Assembly (NCBI GenBank): GCA_023430285.1
Contig: JAEZAV010000080.1
Location: 1-5,335, forward strand
Direction of reading: 5' to 3'
Source of the DNA: Methanobacteriota archaeon
Lineage (GTDB): Archaea; Methanobacteriota; Methanobacteria; Methanobacteriales; Methanobacteriaceae
DNA length: 5,335 bases
Numbering within the stretch: position 1 is the stretch's first letter; each line of letters opens with the position of its first letter. This document shows positions 1 to 5,335 of the stretch, one piece after another. Position numbers and translations under genes: made by a program. Below the pieces are notes generated by a model. It ran no database searches. It saw only the letters and a program-made list of their open reading frames with translations, and was not told the origin of the DNA.

Positions 1-636
1 GATACCACTGCTTTTACAGATACTCAACTTAGAGATGATTATGGTGAAGGTGATCTCTCAAAAACAGTTGATGCAATGCTTGATCTCATTGCAAAATCAA
101 GAATTAAACTCAATATAAGCTGTCATATGCCTCCAATAACCTATAAAGAATTTACAGATTATATGTCTCGTTATGAATGTCCCGATGAAACTCTTGTGAA
201 AGCAGAAACATGGATCGTGAAAAAAACTCCCAACAGGTACGACACCAAAATTCCCTCTGAAATATTCTATGAATATGTTCAAGACATGAGGGAAAGGATG
301 AATAAAGGTATGAGAATATCTGAAAATGGAATATGGGAAGCAGCAGTAGAGTCCATGGTTATGATGTCACGAGGGACAAAAAAATCCGAAATTGAAGCAA
401 AAGTACTTGGAAAAGCAATTACAGATTTTAGAAAACGTTACAGAGCAGCATTACGTAAAGGAACCCTTGACAGTGCTCCAGATCTTGATGTTCTCCTGCT
501 TGCCAAGGAACTTGGTGCAGGGGTTGTTGCTGCAGATGAAGGAATCAAGGTATGGGCAGAAAGGCTCGGACTCAGATTTTTAAGTGCCAAATCCTTCCCA
601 CAAATGATGGAAGAGTATCTTCAGCACTATGACTAA
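1..636 (+). CDS. RNA-free ribonuclease P (HARP, UPF0278 / 'RNA ligase partner'), 5'-truncated by window edge
   Basis: This is a PIN-like metallonuclease expected to remove 5' leaders from precursor tRNAs without an RNA subunit. The reading frame is open from base 1, so the gene starts outside the window; the first visible residues, DTTAFTDTQL, are the usual HARP N-terminal motif, and probably only about 6-8 residues are missing. The visible part is 211 residues. Counting from the first visible residue, the acidic residues are D1, D157, D161, D163 (SAPDLD) and D179 (AADEG). The 4-2-16 spacing of the last four equals that of the catalytic aspartates I recall for Aquifex HARP (D138, D142, D144, D160), with D1 matching its D7. 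Between them lies a basic helical stretch (FRKRYRAALRKG), typical of the tRNA-binding insertion. An ATG at 76 is internal and would lose D1, so it is not the start. No defect is seen. The older name 'RNA ligase partner' reflects frequent proximity to an RNA ligase gene, which is not visible here. Confidence 0.93.
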   Translation, partial: DTTAFTDTQLRDDYGEGDLSKTVDAMLDLIAKSRIKLNISCHMPPITYKEFTDYMSRYECPDETLVKAETWIVKKTPNRYDTKIPSEIFYEYVQDMRERMNKGMRISENGIWEAAVESMVMMSRGTKKSEIEAKVLGKAITDFRKRYRAALRKGTLDSAPDLDVLLLAKELGAGVVAADEGIKVWAERLGLRFLSAKSFPQMMEEYLQHYD

Positions 637-675
637 ACAACAAATTAAAAAAATTTCCATTGATTATGCAAGTAC

Positions 676-682
676 TTTTTTT
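676..682 (+). terminator. Candidate poly-T terminator after the HARP gene
   Basis: A run of seven T's begins 40 bases after the HARP stop codon and follows the short palindrome AAGTACTT (670-677). Archaeal RNA polymerase commonly terminates at U-runs with little or no hairpin, so this is a plausible end for the upstream transcript. It lies well before the next promoter. Confidence 0.45.
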
Positions 683-743
683 GTTGAATACCACCATATT
701 TTAAAAACATCGAGCCTAATAGTTTATAGTTGATACGAGACTC

Positions 744-760
744 CTAAAAAAATATATAAA
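744..760 (+). promoter_or_regulatory. Archaeal BRE/TATA promoter for the hisS-hisI cluster
   Basis: The segment reads CCTAAAAAAATATATAAA. It has an A-rich BRE-like part followed by ATATATAA (752-759), in an intergenic region directly before hisS. Archaeal initiation normally occurs about 25 bases past the centre of the TATA box, which predicts a transcript start near 778-785. That is downstream of the most upstream ATG of the hisS frame (774), so it bears on start choice. Confidence 0.7.
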
Positions 761-791
761 TTTAATTTGATGAATGGCAGGGAAGAATAAA

Positions 792-2081
792 ATGGAATTA
801 CAAAGACCTAGAGGAACCAGAGATTTTCTTTTTGAAGAGATGAAGGAAAGAAAAAATGTAGAAAATACCATGAAAAGAATATTTGAATCTTATGGTTACG
901 GTGAAATTAAAACTCCAATCTTTGAAGAATTATCGTTGTTCACAACAAAATCTGGAGAAGGAATTAAAGACCAGATATATCACTTTCAAGATAAAAGCGG
1001 GAGAGATCTTGCACTCAGACCAGAATTAACTGCCCCAGTTGCAAGAATGTACATCAAAGAACTTCAAAAAGCGCCTAAACCAGTTAAAATGTACTACTTC
1101 GGTAGCTGTTTTAGGTATGAAAGACCTCAAGCAGGCAGATTTAGGCAGTTCTGGCAGTTGGGTTGCGAACTTATTGGTGGTAAATCACCAGGTTCTGAAG
1201 CTGAAGTAATAAGCATGGCAGCACACTGTCTAGATGAACTGGGACTTGAAAATTATGAGATACACATTGGAAACCTTGGAATTTTGAGGAACATATTAAT
1301 TGATGCGAAAATTCTGGGTGACACCCAAGATCAAGTTATGGCAGCCATTGATAAAGGAGATGCTGAAGAACTTAAAACCCTTCTAAAATCCATAAATACT
1401 GATGAGGATTCTGAAGAACTGTTGTTAAAACTTATTGATATGAAGGGTGATGCATCAATATTGAAGGATGCTGAGACACTGATCAATTGCAGTGAAAATG
1501 CTTGTAATGCATTGTTCGAACTTGAAAAACTTTTAGAAGCATTAGAAGCCTTTGGATTTTCAAATTACACAGTTAACCTAGGTATTGCCCGAGGATTGGA
1601 TTACTACACCGGCACAGTTTTCGAGATATACGTCCATGGCCTTGGTGCGCAAAAACAGATAAGTGGTGGGGGAACCTATAACTTAATAGAGCTGTTTGGT
1701 GGGGAAAAGGTGGAATCCACTGGATTTGCATTCGGTTTTGACAGGGTTATGGAAGCCTTGAAAAAACAGGAAACAACCATAGACAAAGAAGAAGCAGTCA
1801 AAGTATTTGTGGCTCCTTTAAATTCAGATTTAAGTCTTACTGGCTATGAGATTGTCCAGAAATTAAGGAAAGCCAGCATCGGTGCAGAAGTTGATCTGGT
1901 TGGTAAAAAGTTGAAGAAGATCCTTTCATACGCTGACACAAAACAGATAAGTTACGTTGTTCTTCTTGGATCAAGAGAGTTTGAAGAGGGCAAAGTAACA
2001 GTCAAGGATATGAAAACTGGAGAACAGGAATCTGTGAATATTTCAGAGGTAGAATCCTACTTCAAGACTAAACTAATGTGA
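792..2081 (+). CDS. hisS: Histidyl-tRNA synthetase (class II, archaeal type)
   Basis: It charges tRNA-His with histidine in the cytosol, using ATP. Counting from the ATG at 792 the protein has 429 residues. The N-terminus has the family signature RPRGTRDF (5-12). LRPELTAP (75-82) belongs to the active site. Motif 2 is FRYERPQAGRFRQFWQ (107-122) with R108. The HisRS-specific loop ARGLDYYTGTVFE (266-278) carries the catalytic arginine R267. The glycine-rich SGGGTYNLI (291-299) precedes motif 3 (308-323, with R318). Residues 336-424 form the anticodon-binding domain. The frame also opens at an ATG at 774, giving six more residues (MAGKNK). I prefer 792 because the family usually begins close to RPRGTRDF, AGGGAAG lies 6 bases before it, and the upstream TATA box predicts a transcript start after 774. 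It heads the cluster, with hisI following after 55 bases. Confidence 0.96.
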   Translation: MELQRPRGTRDFLFEEMKERKNVENTMKRIFESYGYGEIKTPIFEELSLFTTKSGEGIKDQIYHFQDKSGRDLALRPELTAPVARMYIKELQKAPKPVKMYYFGSCFRYERPQAGRFRQFWQLGCELIGGKSPGSEAEVISMAAHCLDELGLENYEIHIGNLGILRNILIDAKILGDTQDQVMAAIDKGDAEELKTLLKSINTDEDSEELLLKLIDMKGDASILKDAETLINCSENACNALFELEKLLEALEAFGFSNYTVNLGIARGLDYYTGTVFEIYVHGLGAQKQISGGGTYNLIELFGGEKVESTGFAFGFDRVMEALKKQETTIDKEEAVKVFVAPLNSDLSLTGYEIVQKLRKASIGAEVDLVGKKLKKILSYADTKQISYVVLLGSREFEEGKVTVKDMKTGEQESVNISEVESYFKTKLM

Positions 2082-2124
2082 TGTATGACTGTTTAATTAA
2101 AAATTTGTGAACTATATGGATGTT

Positions 2125-2132
2125 GAGATGAT
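2125..2132 (+). promoter_or_regulatory. Ribosome binding site deciding the hisI start
   Basis: GAGATGAT differs at one base from GAGGTGAT, the sequence complementary to the 3' end of archaeal 16S rRNA. It ends four bases before the ATG at 2137, favouring that start over the upstream GTG (2107) and ATGs (2116, 2128) in the same frame. Confidence 0.6.
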
Positions 2133-2136
2133 TACA

Positions 2137-2535
2137 ATGGATAAACTTGATCTAAATTTCAGACATGAAGTAGGGGGAGAAAAGTTAGTTATAGCCATAG
2201 CACAGGACCATGTTAGTTCTGAAGTGTTAATGGTTGCATACATGAACGAAGAAGCCCTTAAAAAAACCCTTGAAACTGGTATTGCACATTACTACAGTAC
2301 TTCACGTAAAAAACTCTGGCTAAAGGGCGAAAGTTCAGGACATACCCAAGAAGTGAAAGAAGTTTTAACTGATTGTGATGAAGATGCTGTTCTTTTAAAG
2401 GTTAAACAGAATGGTGGGGCTTGTCATGAAGGTTATTATTCCTGTTTTTTCAGGAAAATAGAAACTGATTCAGGAGAACTGAAACTGGTAAAACAGAAAA
2501 TATTCGAACCAGAACAGATTTATGGAGATAAATGA
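2137..2535 (+). CDS. hisI: Phosphoribosyl-AMP cyclohydrolase
   Basis: It opens the adenine ring of 1-(5-phosphoribosyl)-AMP, the third step of histidine biosynthesis, as a cytosolic metal-dependent dimer. From the start at 2137 it has 132 residues, the length of a HisI without the HisE domain of many bacterial HisIE fusions. The core has VAYMNEEAL (33-41), YYSTSRKKLWLKGESSGH (52-69) and the metal motif DCDED (79-83). D79, D81 and D83 are the expected magnesium ligands, and C80, C96 and C103 (GGACHEGYYSCFFR) the zinc ligands. The 16- and 7-residue cysteine spacing matches that recalled for characterised archaeal HisI. The frame extends upstream to a GTG at 2107 (142 residues), but the GAGATGAT site supports 2137. 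No other his gene is in the window; it sits behind hisS, an amino-acid-linked but not pathway-linked neighbour. Its stop overlaps the next gene, implying translational coupling. Confidence 0.96.
   Translation: MDKLDLNFRHEVGGEKLVIAIAQDHVSSEVLMVAYMNEEALKKTLETGIAHYYSTSRKKLWLKGESSGHTQEVKEVLTDCDEDAVLLKVKQNGGACHEGYYSCFFRKIETDSGELKLVKQKIFEPEQIYGDK
2524..2529 (+). promoter_or_regulatory. Ribosome binding site within the end of hisI for the PIN-ATPase gene
   Basis: GGAGAT lies inside the last codons of hisI. It is 5 bases before the ATG at 2535 but only 2 before the ATG at 2532, so it favours 2535 as the downstream start. Confidence 0.5.
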
Positions 2536-4367
2536 TGAAAATCGTTCCAGATACAAGTGTAATAGTTGATGGTAGAATTACTAAGATCGTACTAGACAAA
2601 GATTATCATGGATGCGAAGTCATAGTTCCAAAGGCAGTTATATCCGAACTAGAACACCAAGCCAACAAAGGTCGAGAAACAGGTTTTAATGGTTTAGGTG
2701 AGCTTAAAGAATTGCAGAGACTATCCAATGATGGAAAAATTAAGCTAAGCTACGTCGGCAGAAGACCCAACCCTGATGAAATAGCCCTTGCAAAGGGTGG
2801 AGAAATTGATGCCATGATCAGGGATACAGCAGGTGAACTCAACGCCACACTCATAACCAGCGACAAGGTACAGAGGGAAGTTGCCCAAGCTCAAGGATTG
2901 GAAGCCATCTACCTTAAACCGGAAATGATAGGCTACAAAGAGTTGATAATAGCCAAATACTTTGATGAAGACACCATGTCAATTCATCTGAAGGAAAATG
3001 TAGTTCCATTGGCAAAAAAAGGCAGTCCAGGAAATATAAATCTGGTTAAAATCGGTTCAAACCCACTTAAAAGGTTGGAACTCGAGAAAATGGCCAGAGA
3101 AATAACTGAAATGGCTAAAAGTGATTTTAAAAGTTTTATCGAAATTGAAATGGAAGGTGCTACAGTTGTACAGTTTAGGGAGTACAGAATATCAATAGCC
3201 AGACCACCCTTTTCAGACGGAGTTGAAATTACCGTTGTAAGGCCAATTACCAAGGTATCCATGGATGATTATAAACTTCCAGAGAAATTGGTCGACAGAT
3301 TAAAAAACAGTGCCAAGGGTATTTTAATTGCAGGATCTCCAGGTGCTGGTAAAACAACATTTGCCCAGGCAGTTGCAGAATTTTACAGCAGGGATATGGG
3401 TGCAATAGTTAAAACCATGGAATCTCCACGTGATCTTCAGGTTGGAGATGAAATTACCCAGTACGCACCCCTTGAAAAGGACATGGGAAAAACTGCAGAT
3501 ATTCTCCTACTAGTCAGACCAGACTACACAATATACGATGAACTCAGAAAAACCAAGGATTTCAGGATATTTGCAGATATGAGACTGGCAGGTGTGGGCA
3601 TGATTGGAGTGGTTCATGCAACAAGGCCAATAGACGCAATTCAAAGAATAATTGGTCGTGTGGAACTAGGAATGATACCCTCAATTGTGGATACAACCCT
3701 CTTCATAAACAACGGTGAAGTAGCTGCTATCTACGATGTTAAACTGACTGTTAAGGTTCCAACAGGCATGTTGGAAGCAGATCTTTCAAGGCCTGTGATT
3801 GAAATTACCGACTTTGAAACTGGTGACCTGGTGCACGAAGTATACACCTACGGTGAACAGACCATAGTCATGGATGTGGGTGTTGAAACCTACGAAAAAA
3901 CACCAGTACAAAAGATTGCTGAAAAGGAAATAGTGAAGGAGATCAAGCGAAGAATTCCTGATGCAACGGTAGAAGTGAGCATGAAATCTGATAAACGTGC
4001 CACTGTACGCATAAATGAAGATAACATTCCTAAGCTCATTGGTAAAAAGGGAAAAACCATAGATGAAGTTGAAAAGAAGATCGGCATAAGCATTGGTGTG
4101 GAAGCCCTTGAAGTTAAAGAGATCAAGAAGCTGGAAAACAGCTTCAAGGTGGACACTGAAATTTCAGGTAATTATGTGGTTTTAAATTTTAAGAAGAATG
4201 TTGTTGGTACTCCATTCGATATTTTAGTTGATGAAGACTACTTGTTCACAGCCACAGTTGGCAAGAAGGGTAACATAAAGATCAAACAGGACATCGAACT
4301 TGCAACCATAATAATCAATGCAATGAAAAAGAACATACCAATATACGCCAGGATCAGGCAGGAATAA
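2535..4367 (+). CDS. PIN domain - PilT/GspE-type ATPase - KH domain protein (COG1855-like), function unknown
   Basis: Counting from the ATG at 2535 the protein has 610 residues. Residues 1-130 form a PIN nuclease domain with VPDTSVIVDGRI (4-15), E38, D92 and D110 (LITSD) as the likely metal-binding acids. Residues 240-400 are a secretion-type ATPase: Walker A GSPGAGKT (267-274), an Asp-box-like KTMESPRD (293-300), Walker B region PDYTIYDELR (329-338, where E336 takes the place of the usual GE glutamate), and a His-box-like VVHATRPIDAIQRI (359-372). A KH RNA-binding domain at 478-525 has GKKG (503-506) as its GxxG loop. A beta-rich tail (545-610) ends it. No signal peptide or membrane segment is seen, so it is probably cytosolic. 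The family is widespread in archaea, but I know of no assigned function; RNA processing or quality control is an inference from nuclease, motor and KH together. The hisI stop overlaps its start (ATGATG), suggesting coupled translation; an ATG at 2532 would add one methionine. Confidence 0.93.
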   Translation: MKIVPDTSVIVDGRITKIVLDKDYHGCEVIVPKAVISELEHQANKGRETGFNGLGELKELQRLSNDGKIKLSYVGRRPNPDEIALAKGGEIDAMIRDTAGELNATLITSDKVQREVAQAQGLEAIYLKPEMIGYKELIIAKYFDEDTMSIHLKENVVPLAKKGSPGNINLVKIGSNPLKRLELEKMAREITEMAKSDFKSFIEIEMEGATVVQFREYRISIARPPFSDGVEITVVRPITKVSMDDYKLPEKLVDRLKNSAKGILIAGSPGAGKTTFAQAVAEFYSRDMGAIVKTMESPRDLQVGDEITQYAPLEKDMGKTADILLLVRPDYTIYDELRKTKDFRIFADMRLAGVGMIGVVHATRPIDAIQRIIGRVELGMIPSIVDTTLFINNGEVAAIYDVKLTVKVPTGMLEADLSRPVIEITDFETGDLVHEVYTYGEQTIVMDVGVETYEKTPVQKIAEKEIVKEIKRRIPDATVEVSMKSDKRATVRINEDNIPKLIGKKGKTIDEVEKKIGISIGVEALEVKEIKKLENSFKVDTEISGNYVVLNFKKNVVGTPFDILVDEDYLFTATVGKKGNIKIKQDIELATIIINAMKKNIPIYARIRQE

Positions 4368-4379
4368 AGTGGCATCCCC

Positions 4380-4383
4380 GGAG
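4380..4383 (+). promoter_or_regulatory. Ribosome binding site for the TIM-barrel gene
   Basis: GGAG is separated by 7 bases from the ATG at 4391. It lies in the 23-base gap after the PIN-ATPase stop and supports that start. No promoter fits in the gap, so the gene is probably read from the upstream cluster. Confidence 0.6.
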
Positions 4384-4390
4384 AATTAAC

Positions 4391-5146
4391 ATGAAAATAG
4401 GAGTATCTACATTGGCACTTTCGCCAACACCATTGGAATCTGTGTTGGCATGTTTAGAAGATAGGAACGTGGAGTACTGCGAAATAATGAACGAGTATCC
4501 CTACAACAATATTGACAGCGACGTTGTAGGGTCTTACAACGTCAAGATCAGCATTCATTCACCATTATCTGATGTCAACATCGCAAGCTACAACGATAGG
4601 ATGAGAACATCATCGGTGTCAGCCATCAAAAATTCAATTGATACGGCAGTATCTGTTGGAAGTGATGTTGTTGTGGTGCATCCAGGTCAGATTCCAATCC
4701 TTGGAAAGAAGTTCATTGACAGGATCAAAGAGCACAGTTTAGAATCTCTGAGGGAATGTTCAAACTACGCAGATGAAAATGGTATCATGATCTGCATAGA
4801 AAATATGCCAAATTTTGAAGAGCTTCTACTTAGGGATCTAAACGAAGTTCACAATGTGGCTGAGGAGTTAGATTCCCACATAACTTTAGATGTTGGCCAT
4901 GCCTACAACATGAACTTCTCTGTTGAAGAAATGTTAAGTTCTCCAAGAATAAAACATATCCATCTATCAGACAACGATGGAAGCTATGATAGTCACGATG
5001 CAATTGGAAGTGCAGACATAGACTTCAAATCACTGTTTAAAGAGTTAAAATCTGTGAATTATGATGGAATATTAGTTGTTGAAGTAAAGGATCCTGCTGC
5101 TTTAACAGAAAGTTTGGATTATATCAAAAATGAATTGAAGATTTAA
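4391..5146 (+). CDS. Xylose isomerase-like / AP endonuclease family 2 TIM-barrel protein
   Basis: This 251-residue protein has the order of motifs of the endonuclease IV / sugar-phosphate isomerase superfamily (COG1082-like). Visible barrel strands end in SIHSPLSD (54-61), VVVHPGQ (94-100), ICIENMP (134-140), TLDVGH (165-170), KHIHLSD (188-194) and ILVVEVKDP (227-235). Candidate metal ligands are H56, H97, E137, D167, H170, H191, the pair D200/H202 in YDSHDAIG, and E231. This ordered set corresponds to all nine zinc ligands of endonuclease IV, so the site looks complete rather than reduced as in many isomerases. The protein is shorter than bacterial endonuclease IV (about 280 residues). Either a DNA-repair nuclease or a sugar isomerase/epimerase is possible; I assign only the superfamily. 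No signal peptide or membrane helix is seen. It follows the PIN-ATPase gene by 23 bases and starts behind a GGAG site, so it is probably the last gene of that transcript. Confidence 0.88.
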   Translation: MKIGVSTLALSPTPLESVLACLEDRNVEYCEIMNEYPYNNIDSDVVGSYNVKISIHSPLSDVNIASYNDRMRTSSVSAIKNSIDTAVSVGSDVVVVHPGQIPILGKKFIDRIKEHSLESLRECSNYADENGIMICIENMPNFEELLLRDLNEVHNVAEELDSHITLDVGHAYNMNFSVEEMLSSPRIKHIHLSDNDGSYDSHDAIGSADIDFKSLFKELKSVNYDGILVVEVKDPAALTESLDYIKNELKI

Positions 5147-5155
5147 TATATTAAA
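5142..5155. repeat. 14-base perfect palindrome overlapping the stop of the TIM-barrel gene
   Basis: TTTAATATATTAAA is identical to its own reverse complement and includes the TAA stop at 5144-5146. It is entirely A/T, so chance in this AT-rich DNA is a real possibility. It has no T-run after it, which makes it a poor intrinsic terminator. A regulator site or chance are the alternatives. Confidence 0.35.
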
Positions 5156-5226
5156 CCAAGGGTAACTTAGCTAGAATATGCTGAGTGATCCTACATCATC
5201 CCATCCACGAAAACCAAATCCTATTT

Positions 5227-5234
5227 TTTATATA
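5227..5234 (+). promoter_or_regulatory. Archaeal TATA box for the gene at the right edge
   Basis: TTTATATA is an exact match to the archaeal box A consensus and lies in an intergenic region. It predicts a transcript start near 5256-5260, leaving a leader of about 35-55 bases before the last gene. The T-run that forms its left part (5224-5229) is also the first T-run after the TIM-barrel gene, so it could double as that gene's terminator. Confidence 0.65.
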
Positions 5235-5282
5235 TTGTTGAAAATATACCATGGTATCAGATGAAATAAGGATGATAATACA

Positions 5283-5309
5283 ATGAAAATTTATGAAGGG
5301 GTTGTTTAA
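5283..5309 (+). other. Eight-codon mini-ORF in the leader of the last gene
   Basis: ATG at 5283 opens a frame encoding MKIYEGVV and stops with TAA at 5307-5309. GGATGAT (5270-5276), a ribosome-binding-like sequence, ends six bases before it. The stop falls one base before the TTG at 5311 and 14 bases after the alternative ATG at 5293 of the next gene. It may be a translated leader that affects the downstream gene, or an accident. Only sequence layout supports it. Confidence 0.3.
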
Positions 5310-5335
5310 TTTGAAAATAGCTATAATTGGCGGTA
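5293..5335 (+). CDS. Start of a Rossmann-fold nucleotide-binding protein, cut by window edge
   Basis: Only the first codons are present. From the ATG at 5293 they read MKGLFNLKIAIIGG; from a TTG at 5311 they read (M)KIAIIGG. A KIAIIGG start is the first beta strand and the beginning of the glycine-rich loop of an NAD(P)-binding Rossmann fold. Coenzyme F420-dependent NADP reductase (fno/npdG) and archaeal prephenate dehydrogenase both begin in this way, and I favour the first only on a vague memory of gene order in Methanothermobacter. TTG 5311 is the likelier start, because proteins of this type begin immediately before KIA and AGGGG (5297-5301) lies nine bases before it. The gene has its own TATA box at 5227-5234 and is probably a separate transcript from the hisS cluster. 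Confidence 0.6.
   Translation, partial: MKGLFNLKIAIIGG

Noticed and set aside
97..282. Minus-strand ORF of 61 residues inside the HARP gene
   Set aside because: It lies fully within a well-supported gene on the other strand, has no ribosome binding site of note and resembles no family I know.
392..583. Plus-strand 63-residue ORF in a second frame of HARP
   Set aside because: It is a frame-shifted shadow of the conserved HARP coding sequence, including the catalytic DLD region.
637..773. Small RNA or tRNA gene in the spacer before hisS
   Set aside because: The spacer is very AT-rich and shows no cloverleaf, no conserved tRNA T-loop sequence and no stable stem, only a T-run and the TATA element.
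2091..2115. Possible extra promoter before hisI (TTTAATTAAAAA)
   Set aside because: It is AT-rich but does not resemble a proper BRE/TATA pair, and the short gap fits one transcript with hisS.
2107..2136. GTG at 2107 and ATGs at 2116 and 2128 as hisI starts
   Set aside because: They are open in frame, but the added residues are not typical of HisI and the good ribosome binding site points to 2137.
2984..3262. Minus-strand ORF of 92 residues inside the PIN-ATPase gene
   Set aside because: Its serine- and leucine-rich composition is what the complement of a lysine/glutamate-rich gene gives; no independent signal supports it.
3890..4156. Minus-strand ORF of 88 residues over the KH region
   Set aside because: It is a shadow of the KH coding sequence; its apparent hydrophobic runs come from the complement of charged codons.
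5170..5220. Possible box C/D guide RNA on the minus strand (GATGATG)
   Set aside because: The C-box-like match is imperfect and no CTGA D box sits at suitable distance on that strand.

Overview
The window looks like a piece of a methanogen chromosome from the Methanobacteriales (a mesophilic Methanobacterium-like species). The reasons are as follows. The DNA is AT-rich. The gene starts have archaeal signals: one perfect TTTATATA box, an A-rich BRE/TATA element, and GGAG/GAGATGAT-type ribosome binding sites. The proteins are archaeal types: an RNA-free RNase P (HARP/UPF0278), an archaeal-type HisRS, a stand-alone HisI without HisE, and the PIN-ATPase-KH protein found mainly in Euryarchaeota. 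The genus is an inference from protein character and gene order, not from a database search.

All supported genes are on the + strand. Positions 1-636 hold the 3' part of a HARP gene, missing only its first few codons. It is followed by a T-run terminator candidate and a 137-base AT-rich spacer ending in a strong TATA element. From there a compact cluster runs hisS (histidyl-tRNA synthetase), hisI (phosphoribosyl-AMP cyclohydrolase), a large PIN-ATPase-KH protein, and a xylose-isomerase/endonuclease-IV-like TIM-barrel protein. The gaps between these genes are 55 bases, an overlap at the stop codon, and 23 bases, so they are probably co-transcribed. A 146-164 base spacer then carries a perfect TTTATATA box. 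The window ends in the first codons of a Rossmann-fold protein whose start (LKIAIIGG) would suit an F420-dependent NADP reductase or a prephenate dehydrogenase.

Functionally the window mixes tRNA metabolism (HARP for 5' tRNA maturation, HisRS for charging), one histidine-biosynthesis step, and two proteins of unknown job. Those two are a nuclease-ATPase-RNA-binding fusion and a TIM barrel that appears to keep all nine metal ligands of endonuclease IV. No mobile element, CRISPR array, tRNA or rRNA gene is visible. The features most worth a second look are the pairing of the two uncharacterised proteins, the mismatch between the hisS TATA box and its longest ORF start, and an 8-codon mini-ORF placed directly before the last gene.
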